Assembly: GCA_937952925.1 (NCBI GenBank)
Contig: CALFYA010000197.1
Span: forward strand, 1-11,055
Source: an uncultured Moraxellaceae bacterium
Lineage (GTDB): Bacteria > Pseudomonadota > Gammaproteobacteria > Pseudomonadales > Moraxellaceae
Direction of reading: 5' to 3'
Length of the DNA: 11,055 nt
Shown: positions 1 to 5,866 of the stretch, one piece after another
Layout: each line of letters starts with the position of its first letter
How positions within the stretch are numbered: the stretch's first letter is position 1
Position numbers and translations under genes: made by a program
The notes under the pieces: model-generated
Databases searched by the model: none
Told to the model about the DNA's origin: nothing
Seen by the model: only the letters and a program-made list of their open reading frames with translations

Positions 1-687
1 CTGCGTCTGAATCAAAAAGTCGGTGTGGCTGATCTCGAAGGTTTTGATGAGGTGGTGCTTGCCACCGGCATTCAGCCGCGTAAACCAGCGATCGATGGCA
101 TTGAGCACCACAAAGTGCTGAGCTATTTGGATGTGCTGCGTGATCGCAAGCCGGTCGGTCAGCGTGTCGCCATCATTGGCGCAGGTGGGATTGGCTTTGA
201 TGTGGCTGAATTTTTGACTCATGAAGGTGAAAGCGGCACACAAAATCCCGTCAAATTTTATCAAGAGTGGGGCATTGATCAGGATTACACCAACCGTGGT
301 GGCGTGACTGCGCCTGCGGTTGAAAAAAGCGAGCGTCAGGTCTATTTGCTGCAACGTAAAACCAGCAAAGTCGGCGATGGCTTGGGCAAAACCACCGGTT
401 GGATCCACCGGACTGGCCTGAAAAACCGCAATGTGGATATGCGCTCAGGTGTGAACTACCTCAAAATCGACGATGCCGGCTTGCATATCAATGCCGGTGG
501 TCGTGATGAAGTGCTTGATGTGGATCATGTGATTGTATGCGCGGGTCAAGAGCCAATGCGTGAGCTACACCACGATCTACAACAAGCAGGCTTGTCGGTA
601 CATTTGATTGGCGGCGCGTATGAAGCGCGTGAGCTTGATGCCAAATTTGCGATTAAGCAGGGTGCGGAGCTGGCGGCAAGCCTCTAA
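1..687 (+). CDS. fadH: 2,4-dienoyl-CoA reductase (NADPH), C-terminal third, 5' end outside window
   Basis: FadH reduces 2,4-dienoyl-CoA esters with NADPH so that unsaturated fatty acids can pass through beta-oxidation; it is a cytosolic FMN, FAD and 4Fe-4S flavoprotein of about 670 residues. Only the last 228 residues are here. The reading frame is open from base 1, so the in-frame GTG at 25 is an internal codon and not a start. The segment shows the landmarks of the FAD/NADPH-binding half: LATGIQPR, the block LSYLDVLRD, a nucleotide-binding GxGxxG loop in VAIIGAGGIGFDVAEF, the block GLGKTTGWIHR, and VICAGQEP near the C-terminus. As I recall the E. coli protein, it aligns along the whole segment without a break. 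The catalytic TIM barrel and the Fe-S cysteines lie upstream of the window. A strong hairpin follows the stop by 13 nt. The family assignment is very secure. Confidence 0.96.
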   Translation: MRLNQKVGVADLEGFDEVVLATGIQPRKPAIDGIEHHKVLSYLDVLRDRKPVGQRVAIIGAGGIGFDVAEFLTHEGESGTQNPVKFYQEWGIDQDYTNRGGVTAPAVEKSERQVYLLQRKTSKVGDGLGKTTGWIHRTGLKNRNVDMRSGVNYLKIDDAGLHINAGGRDEVLDVDHVIVCAGQEPMRELHHDLQQAGLSVHLIGGAYEARELDAKFAIKQGAELAASL

Positions 688-700
688 GTCGGCAAAATCC

Positions 701-733
701 ATCAACATGGGGCAATCTATGCTCCATGTTGAT
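701..733. terminator. Strong hairpin just after fadH, possible terminator
   Basis: The arms at 701-714 and 720-733 pair over 14 positions, with a single G-T wobble (711/723) and a 5-nt loop. The outer ten bases (ATCAACATGG / CCATGTTGAT) are a perfect inverted repeat. It starts 13 nt after the fadH stop. No T-run follows on the plus strand, so it is not a textbook rho-independent terminator; it could instead protect the mRNA 3' end or work with Rho. It covers the ATG at 726, the most upstream possible start of the next gene. Confidence 0.55.
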
Positions 734-797
734 CTCTCACAACAATGCTATGATCTACGGCTTGATGCGCCACTTCCATCAAGCGGAATCAGATTTT

Positions 798-2510
798 ATG
801 CCACTCACCATCCAAGCGATCCAACAACTCAGCAGTCCAGCAAGTTATCAGCGTGGTCAGCAATACTACCAACAAGGACGGGTTGAACAACTGAGCAAGC
901 GTGGTCAAATTTATCATGCGCGTGTGGTGGGATCAGTCCGTTATCAAGTACAACTCAATCCCGACCATCACGATGATGTGCGTTGTAGCTGCCCTGCATT
1001 TTTTGATTATGATGGTTGGTGTAAACATTTGGTGGCGGTTAGCATGGCCGTGTTGCATCAACAAACCCGTGAGCCTGTCGCGCCTCCATCCATACCAGAA
1101 AAATCACCCAAACCCTCCAAGGCTCCATCTGCTTTGCCAGCCGATATTCAACAGATCATTCAACAGCTCACAGATGCTGAAAAGAACAGCTTATTTGAAG
1201 AGCTGCTTATCCAACATCCAGAGATTTTTGCAGCATTGCGTATTCGCTATCACGAAAACTATGATGTACCCAATCTCATCAAAATGCTAAAAAAATGTGT
1301 CAATGCCCTCAAGCGCACAGACAACCGTTATACCTACAGCAAACACATTTCAGCGTTTTTACAAATTTTACAAGAGCATCCTCGAGATTGGCCACTTTCT
1401 GAAAAAGCCAGCCTTGCCCGTGTGCAGTTGGTTGATTATGTCTATCAGCAACTCGAAGAAATTGATGACTCGTCTGGAAAAATCCAACAGGCCTGTGATC
1501 AGTTGCTACAACAGGTGATCAGCGACGTCGAAACACGAGGGAAAAGCGGCATCCTCACCCTGCAAGTCGCCCTGCAAACTCTCGCTCCAGACAGTGAGGT
1601 TCGTGATGTGCTACTCAATGTGATGTTGGAGAGTTCACATCCTGATGTACAAGCGTGGTGGCGACAGTTGCTTGAGCAAAGTAATGTCCGTGAAATTCGT
1701 GAGTTTGGCTTGCCACGCCAAGCCTTTCAGACCCGTATCGCCCATATTTTGAGTGCTGGGGGCAATCCGCTGTTTTTGAGTCATTTAGATGATTTTGAAA
1801 TGGTTGATCAACTCGATCAACTGCGTGCCGGATACCACTATGCTCGGCGAGAGTGGCAGGATTATTTAGATTTTAATCAGCATGATATCTTGGCTTATCG
1901 TTTGAGCCGACAGATTGAGGCGCTCAAGGCATTGGAGCAGTGGGAAACACTCGCCAGCGTATTGGAGCAACAGCTCAGCCACAGCAAAACTCATCACTAT
2001 CATCAGGCTGAACACTTGGCCTTGTATCAGCAGGTGCTTGATCGATTAAACCTAAGCACGCAACAGCATCATGCACGATTAGGCCAAACCCTGACGGGGT
2101 TAGTGAGCAACATGACCGATCTCCAGCTCAAAGTGCCCATGTTGCTGAGTCTGCAAGACTATCAACAAGTAGCGACGTTGATTTTAGACTGGTGGACACA
2201 GCGTTTTGCAGCGCAGGGTGGATCGACCACCATGCACGGTAGTGGGATGGAAAGAACCATGTATGAGGCGTTGCGTCAGCTGAGCGATCAAAGTCCAGCG
2301 CACGCGATTCCACTGCATCACACCCTGTTGGCATTTGAGCAACAGCGCCTGACGCAAAAGTCTTACAATCAATATGGCAACATCTATCGATTGATTGAGC
2401 AGCTCAAACACTTGGGGCAAGACGACGAGATTCGAGCTTTTCAGCAGCATGTCATTACACATTATGCCAGTCGCAAAAAACTGGTCGATTGGCTGAATCA
2501 GGTGTTTTAA
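798..2510 (+). CDS. SWIM zinc-finger domain protein, function unknown
   Basis: Numbering from the ATG at 798, the protein is 570 residues. Residues 1-40 are the usual lead-in of bacterial SWIM proteins (SPASYQRGQQYYQQGRV). Then comes a complete SWIM zinc site, C63-x-C65-x9-C75-x-H77, in the context VRCSCPAFF...WCKHLVAV. A proline-rich linker (about 93-116) leads into roughly 450 residues that look largely helical and are rich in Gln, Leu and His; I recognise no known domain there. SWIM fingers bind nucleic acid or protein, and some bacterial ones accompany SNF2-type helicases, but no helicase is nearby. The frame is open further upstream, with ATGs at 726, 750 and 765. The ATG at 726 lies inside the 701-733 hairpin, and family members usually begin close to the 798 position, so I prefer 798, although no clear Shine-Dalgarno sequence decides it. 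The cellular role cannot be inferred from the sequence. Confidence 0.85.
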   Translation: MPLTIQAIQQLSSPASYQRGQQYYQQGRVEQLSKRGQIYHARVVGSVRYQVQLNPDHHDDVRCSCPAFFDYDGWCKHLVAVSMAVLHQQTREPVAPPSIPEKSPKPSKAPSALPADIQQIIQQLTDAEKNSLFEELLIQHPEIFAALRIRYHENYDVPNLIKMLKKCVNALKRTDNRYTYSKHISAFLQILQEHPRDWPLSEKASLARVQLVDYVYQQLEEIDDSSGKIQQACDQLLQQVISDVETRGKSGILTLQVALQTLAPDSEVRDVLLNVMLESSHPDVQAWWRQLLEQSNVREIREFGLPRQAFQTRIAHILSAGGNPLFLSHLDDFEMVDQLDQLRAGYHYARREWQDYLDFNQHDILAYRLSRQIEALKALEQWETLASVLEQQLSHSKTHHYHQAEHLALYQQVLDRLNLSTQQHHARLGQTLTGLVSNMTDLQLKVPMLLSLQDYQQVATLILDWWTQRFAAQGGSTTMHGSGMERTMYEALRQLSDQSPAHAIPLHHTLLAFEQQRLTQKSYNQYGNIYRLIEQLKHLGQDDEIRAFQQHVITHYASRKKLVDWLNQVF

Positions 2511-2608
2511 TCAGTGGCGCTTGATCGAATGCGTGCTTGTTGTACCGCCTGATACAGTGCAGCATTTGTTCCCTCGTCAATGAGGGCGCAAGTGCGCTCT
2601 CTATACAT
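2507..2608 (-). pseudogene. Short ORF resembling the C-terminus of BtuF, possible gene remnant
   Basis: On the minus strand an ATG at 2608 opens a 33-codon frame ending in TAA at 2507-2509, overlapping the SWIM stop codon. Its middle part reads IDEGTNAALYQAVQQAR, against LVDGTAALCRAVNQAR at the end of the intact btuF (4313-5197). About 11 residues match, and over the last ten codons most DNA differences fall on third or conservative positions. This points to a common coding origin rather than chance. No Shine-Dalgarno sequence is evident, and the first codons overlap the terminator hairpin of the SWIM gene, so expression as a peptide is doubtful. Alternatives are an unrelated small protein or a coincidental match. 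The homology call is inference from a hand alignment. Confidence 0.35.
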
Positions 2609-2615
2609 CTTTTTT
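2582..2615 (+). terminator. Rho-independent terminator of the SWIM-protein gene
   Basis: GAGGGCGCA (2582-2590) pairs with TGCGCTCTC (2593-2601) over nine positions with one G-T wobble; opening the innermost pair gives a 4-nt loop. Six Ts occur at 2610-2615, eight bases after the stem. It lies 72 nt after the SWIM stop. A smaller stem upstream (CCCTC 2571-2575 with GAGGG 2582-2586) would compete with it. Confidence 0.7.
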
Positions 2616-2733
2616 CATTAAAAACACATCAATACTCGACACGCCTATAGTAGACTGATCACGCACAAGATGAACATGTAGGGCATGAATAATCTGTCAT
2701 ATCTCAAGATAGCGTAACAACGGGTGAGCGTGA
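2616..2733 (+). promoter_or_regulatory. Leader region of the RTX gene, no clear promoter
   Basis: This 118-nt AT-rich stretch separates the SWIM terminator from the RTX start, so it should carry the promoter of the RTX gene. Possible -10 boxes are TATAGT (2646-2651) and AATAAT (2688-2693). Neither has a convincing -35 hexamer at the right distance, so I do not assign one. GGGTGAG (2722-2728) is a weak ribosome-binding site five bases before the ATG. Confidence 0.3.
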
Positions 2734-4263
2734 ATGAGCATTAAATTTGCAGCAGATGGCATTACGATTGTGATTAAGCCGAACGAACCAGATTCGACAC
2801 CACGGATGGCTCAAGATTTAAATATCGTGCTATCAGAAGCAGACGATTTTTATGACGTGTTTGATTTCATATCTTTGACCCAAGATGGTTTGATTGAATT
2901 GGTGCCTGAGTTAGAAGCCGGTCAGTATGGTCAACTGGTGTTGTCCGCCAGCGGAGTGATGAGTTATTTGCTGTATGGTGAGACAGATTTAGATTTTGGC
3001 GTTGCCTATTTTGATTCTTTTGATTATCAGTTGTATAACAAATCAGCACTTCGTTATGAAACGGCAACCATCACTGTCAGAATCCAAGGGAGTGCTGAAC
3101 CCAATGAGGTTGGACTCTTAAACGAGAGTTATCAATTTACTGATTCAAATCAGAATGTCACAGGTAATGTGTTTGACAATGATATTGTGCCAGACACCTT
3201 ACACGCATTGACCCATGAAAGTGATACCGGTGTTTCTCAATACGATGGGATGTACGGTCGCCTGATGCTGTCTGCTCAAGGAGGTTTTGAGTATCGCTTA
3301 TATGAAGACGGTGTATTCGTACAGGGGCAGGTGTATACAGAACACTTTGACTATACGGTTTATCATACTGTCGAAAACGCTCATCCAAACAGTAATTTTA
3401 CCGAAGTCACCAAGCAAATCACCTTTAATGTTTTAGGCTCCACCGTAGGCGAGACGGGTACGGCTCTTGACGATGTATTGCAAGGCAGTCATCAAGCTGA
3501 CGTACTGATCGGTCTGGATGGACGTGATGAACTGTATGGTGGTTTGGGACATGATACTCTCGTTGGTGGTCTAGGTCATGATGTGCTTGAGGGTGGATAT
3601 GGTGCAGATTTGATGCAAGGTGGTTTGGGTAACGATACTTATATCCGCAACAACAGTGGAGATGTGATTCAAGAGCAAGATGGTGAAGGCGTCGATACGC
3701 TATACAGCAGCATTCACGCCACTTTAGGACAGTTCGTTGAAAACCTTGTCTTGACGGGCGCTCTAGACATGAATGGCAAAGGTAACGATCTGGATAACTA
3801 TTTGACAGGCAATCTGGGAGATAACGTCCTCACCGGTGGTCTGGGTGCAGATTGGCTAGAGGGTGGTGAGGGAAGTGATACTTACCGCTTCACTCGTGGC
3901 GATGGACAAGACACGATTATTGATACAGATCAATTTATTGGTCAGACTGATCGAGACCGGATTGTGATTCGTGGTGCACGCGCCAATCAGTTGTGGTTGA
4001 CTCAAGAGGGCGATGATTTGTTGATTCAGTTGGTGGGGACGACTGATCAAATCACCGTCCAAGATTGGTTTGGTCAGTCTACGCATCATATCGAGGAAAT
4101 CTATAGTCAAGATGGTCAAATCTTAGATGAGAGCGGCATCCTCACGTTGGTGGATGCCATGTCGATGATGACGCCACCTGCACTAGGAGAAACACAGCTC
4201 AGCCTGTCGCAGCGTTTTGAGTTGAATCCTGTGTTTGCCAGAACATGGCAACCTGTTGCATAA
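2734..4263 (+). CDS. Small RTX calcium-binding protein with VCBS-like domains, likely type I secretion substrate
   Basis: The 509-residue protein has no Sec signal peptide, as expected for type I secretion. Residues about 30-118 and 134-236 are two VCBS-like beta domains (YGQLVLSASGVMSYLLY and YGRLMLSAQGGFEYRLY mark the repeat core). RTX nonapeptides (GGxGxDxLx type) follow at 251-304 and 350-385; in the family these bind Ca2+ and fold outside the cell. Residues about 390-450 match the haemolysin-type calcium-binding related domain (DGQDTI, then DRIVIRGARANQLWL and ITVQDWF). The tail (LVDAMSMMTPP...LNPVFARTW) resembles the C-terminal end common to RTX cargo in this group. No protease, lipase or adhesin head domain is present, so the role is open: surface or matrix protein, or remnant of a larger RTX protein. 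No HlyB/HlyD/TolC-type genes are in the window. The 5' part has much lower G+C than the neighbours, suggesting transfer. It converges on btuF. Confidence 0.88.
   Translation: MSIKFAADGITIVIKPNEPDSTPRMAQDLNIVLSEADDFYDVFDFISLTQDGLIELVPELEAGQYGQLVLSASGVMSYLLYGETDLDFGVAYFDSFDYQLYNKSALRYETATITVRIQGSAEPNEVGLLNESYQFTDSNQNVTGNVFDNDIVPDTLHALTHESDTGVSQYDGMYGRLMLSAQGGFEYRLYEDGVFVQGQVYTEHFDYTVYHTVENAHPNSNFTEVTKQITFNVLGSTVGETGTALDDVLQGSHQADVLIGLDGRDELYGGLGHDTLVGGLGHDVLEGGYGADLMQGGLGNDTYIRNNSGDVIQEQDGEGVDTLYSSIHATLGQFVENLVLTGALDMNGKGNDLDNYLTGNLGDNVLTGGLGADWLEGGEGSDTYRFTRGDGQDTIIDTDQFIGQTDRDRIVIRGARANQLWLTQEGDDLLIQLVGTTDQITVQDWFGQSTHHIEEIYSQDGQILDESGILTLVDAMSMMTPPALGETQLSLSQRFELNPVFARTWQPVA
3484..3645 (+). 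repeat. RTX nonapeptide repeat array 1
   Basis: This stretch encodes about six successive nine- to ten-residue glycine/aspartate repeats (residues 251-304), for example GLGHDTLVG, GLGHDVLEG and GYGADLMQG. The DNA is correspondingly repetitive (GGTGGTxTxGGxxATGAT-like units). It forms the first parallel beta-roll of the RTX protein. Confidence 0.85.
3781..3888 (+). repeat. RTX nonapeptide repeat array 2
   Basis: A second, shorter beta-roll (residues 350-385) has four units ending NLGDNVLTG, GLGADWLEG and GEGSDTYRF. It is separated from array 1 by the connector containing VENLVLTG, the usual spacing element between beta-rolls in this family. Confidence 0.8.
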
Positions 4264-4283
4264 CGCGGTCGGTATCAGGATGA

Positions 4284-4312
4284 AGGGGAGCATCAATGCT
4301 CCCCTCATTGAT
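4284..4312. terminator. Hairpin between convergent RTX and btuF genes, likely bidirectional terminator
   Basis: AGGGGAGCA (4284-4292) and TGCTCCCCT (4297-4305) form a perfect nine-pair stem around the loop TCAA. It sits between two convergent stops (4263 and 4313), so it can serve both genes. T-runs are poor on both sides, which lowers certainty. An overlapping alternative stem, ATCAATG (4292-4298) with CATTGAT (4306-4312), cannot form at the same time. Confidence 0.6.
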
Positions 4313-5197
4313 TTAAGGAGGTGCCTGCCGTGCTTGGTTGACTGCCCGACACAATGCAGCCGTTCCATCGACCAACCGAGGCCCCATCCGACTGAGCAAG
4401 TCAGGGGGGAGCATCACCAGCTGACCATGTTTCACCGCCGCCAGATGCGGCCAGCGTTTCCAGCGATCCAGCCAGCTGTTTTTGGCAGTTGAGTCACCAC
4501 TGGTCAACATCAGTTCAGGATTTTTCACCACCACGGCTTCATCATCAACAGTGGGTACAAGGCTGTTGGCCTCGGCAAACACATTCACCGCTCCACAAAT
4601 TCGCATCGCATCGGAGATGATTTGATGACGGTTGATGGTCATCAAGGGTCGATCCCAGACTTGATAAAAGGTGCGCACAGGACGTTTGTTGGCATACTGT
4701 TTTTCGAGTTGGGCAAGCCGACCCCGAAACTGCTGTGCTGCAGCTGTTGCTCCATCCGCCTGTCCAGTCAGTACGCCCAAACGCTCAAGCACCGTCGGCA
4801 CATCCTTGAGGGTTTGCGAGTTGTCGTAAAACATCGGAATACCCAGCGCTGCAATTTTGTGCAGTTGTGCCGGTGGATTGCCACTCTGCCACGCCACAAT
4901 CAAATCGGGGCGTAGGGCGCGGATTTTTTCCAGATCAACACCCGTATAGCCACCCACCAATGGAATCTTGAGGGCTGCTTTGGGATAGTCACTATAGCTG
5001 ACCACACCAACGAGTTGCGCACCTGCACCAATCGCGAAGAGGTCTTCAGTCAGGTGTGGCGCAAGGCTAATGATCCGCTTGGCCGGTTGTGCCAACGTCA
5101 CGCGACGCCCCAGATCATCTTTAACCTGTACCGCAGCAAAGGCAGATTGGTGGGCTAGTCCACCCATCCATAACGCACTCAATATCCAATATTTCAC
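4313..5197 (-). CDS. btuF: Periplasmic cobalamin-binding protein of the B12 ABC transporter
   Basis: BtuF captures vitamin B12 in the periplasm after BtuB/TonB import and delivers it to the BtuCD permease. The 294-residue product begins with a Sec signal peptide of about 21 residues that ends SAFA before AVQV. The mature part has the class III substrate-binding fold: DDLGRRVTLAQPAKRIISLAPHL opens lobe 1, followed by the LFAIGAGAQLVGVVSYSDYP block. GGYTGVDLEKIRALRPDLIVAW leads to the linking helix, and lobe 2 ends at RLVDGTAALCRAVNQAR. Length is normal for the family, a little longer than E. coli BtuF (266). The start is GTG, supported by GGAG five bases upstream. It is the last gene of the minus-strand operon, 34 nt after cobO. 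Iron-siderophore binding proteins share the fold, but the operon makes cobalamin the clear substrate. BtuC and BtuD are not in the window. Confidence 0.92.
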   Translation of the reverse strand: MKYWILSALWMGGLAHQSAFAAVQVKDDLGRRVTLAQPAKRIISLAPHLTEDLFAIGAGAQLVGVVSYSDYPKAALKIPLVGGYTGVDLEKIRALRPDLIVAWQSGNPPAQLHKIAALGIPMFYDNSQTLKDVPTVLERLGVLTGQADGATAAAQQFRGRLAQLEKQYANKRPVRTFYQVWDRPLMTINRHQIISDAMRICGAVNVFAEANSLVPTVDDEAVVVKNPELMLTSGDSTAKNSWLDRWKRWPHLAAVKHGQLVMLPPDLLSRMGPRLVDGTAALCRAVNQARQAPP

Positions 5198-5202
5198 GGA
5201 AT

Positions 5203-5206
5203 CTCC
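5203..5206 (-). promoter_or_regulatory. Ribosome-binding site supporting the GTG start of btuF
   Basis: GGAG on the minus strand lies five bases before the GTG at 5197. No in-frame ATG competes at this position, so this site settles the start. Confidence 0.7.
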
Positions 5207-5216
5207 AAATATATAT

Positions 5217-5232
5217 ATCTATAAATATAGAT
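5217..5232. repeat. AT-rich inverted repeat in the cobO-btuF spacer
   Basis: ATCTATA (5217-5223) and TATAGAT (5226-5232) are perfect 7-base arms around AA, touching the cobO stop codon. The rest of the 34-nt spacer is also AT-only up to the btuF ribosome site, unlike the GC-richer genes on both sides. It may be a weak mRNA hairpin; no function is shown. Confidence 0.45.
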
Positions 5233-5855
5233 TACCATTCGACGCCTTTTTGCGCTTTGATGCCTGCCGCAAACGCATGTTTGGTGGGTTGCAACTCGGT
5301 AATGGTATCAGCAATCGCCAGTAAGCCATCTGATGCACCGCGTCCGGTCACCACCACATGTTGCATATCAGGCCGCGCCAACAAATCACGGATGATCATC
5401 TCACCATCGAGATATTTATAGGTGATGGTATAGGTCAGTTCATCGAGTACCACCAGATCAAAACTCGGATCTTGCAGCATGGCTTGCGCAACTGCCCAAC
5501 CGGTTTCAGCCGAGCGGGTATCCGCTTCGCGGTTTTGGGTATCCCATGTAAAACCATCGCCCATCACATGCCATGTCACGTTGGGATGTGCTGAAAAAAA
5601 TGCTTCTTCGCCGGTGTCGGTGCGGCCTTTGATAAATTGCACCACGCCGACTTTGAGGCCGTGCCCCAAGGCGCGAGCCACCATGCCAAAGGCTGACGAC
5701 GATTTGCCTTTGCCATTCCCCGTCAATACCAACAGCACACCAGTATCGAGATCGGCAGCAGCGATTTTTTCATCCATTAAGGTCTTTTTGCGCGCAATTC
5801 GTGCGGCATAACGGGCTTCGGTAGCAGGGTCAAATTGGCGGTTCGTGAGGCTCAT
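5232..5855 (-). CDS. cobO: Corrinoid adenosyltransferase (CobA/CobO/BtuR family)
   Basis: The enzyme transfers the 5'-deoxyadenosyl group of ATP to cob(I)alamin, cobinamide or cobyric acid diamide, forming the Co-C bond needed before loop assembly; it acts in the cytosol. From the ATG at 5855 it has 207 residues. Residues 46-53 are the family's P-loop GNGKGKSS. GFTW (101-104) and the acidic segment LDELTY (138-142 region) follow, and the C-terminus KHAFAAGIKAQKGVEW is a family hallmark. Length is normal (E. coli BtuR has 196). An in-frame TTG at 5870 would add five residues and overlap the cobD stop, but ATG is preferred; neither start has a strong Shine-Dalgarno site. The gene starts 11 nt after cobD, so translational coupling is likely. 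The symbols btuR and cobA are used for the same family. It is unrelated to the PduO and EutT adenosyltransferases. Confidence 0.95.
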   Translation of the reverse strand: MSLTNRQFDPATEARYAARIARKKTLMDEKIAAADLDTGVLLVLTGNGKGKSSSAFGMVARALGHGLKVGVVQFIKGRTDTGEEAFFSAHPNVTWHVMGDGFTWDTQNREADTRSAETGWAVAQAMLQDPSFDLVVLDELTYTITYKYLDGEMIIRDLLARPDMQHVVVTGRGASDGLLAIADTITELQPTKHAFAAGIKAQKGVEW

Positions 5856-5866
5856 GATGTCTATAC

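Noticed and set aside
901..1290. Overlapping same-strand ORF inside the SWIM gene
   Set aside because: It is out of frame with a gene that has an intact zinc motif and consistent protein character; no independent start signal was seen.
2511..2733. Insertion sequence or mobile-element ends flanking the RTX gene
   Set aside because: No transposase, terminal inverted repeats or short target-site duplication could be found by eye; only the btuF-like similarity flanks it.
3484..3645. Short tandem DNA repeats that could suggest a CRISPR array or VNTR
   Set aside because: The periodicity is 27 bases in frame with the RTX gene and encodes the glycine/aspartate nonapeptides; there are no conserved repeats with unique spacers.
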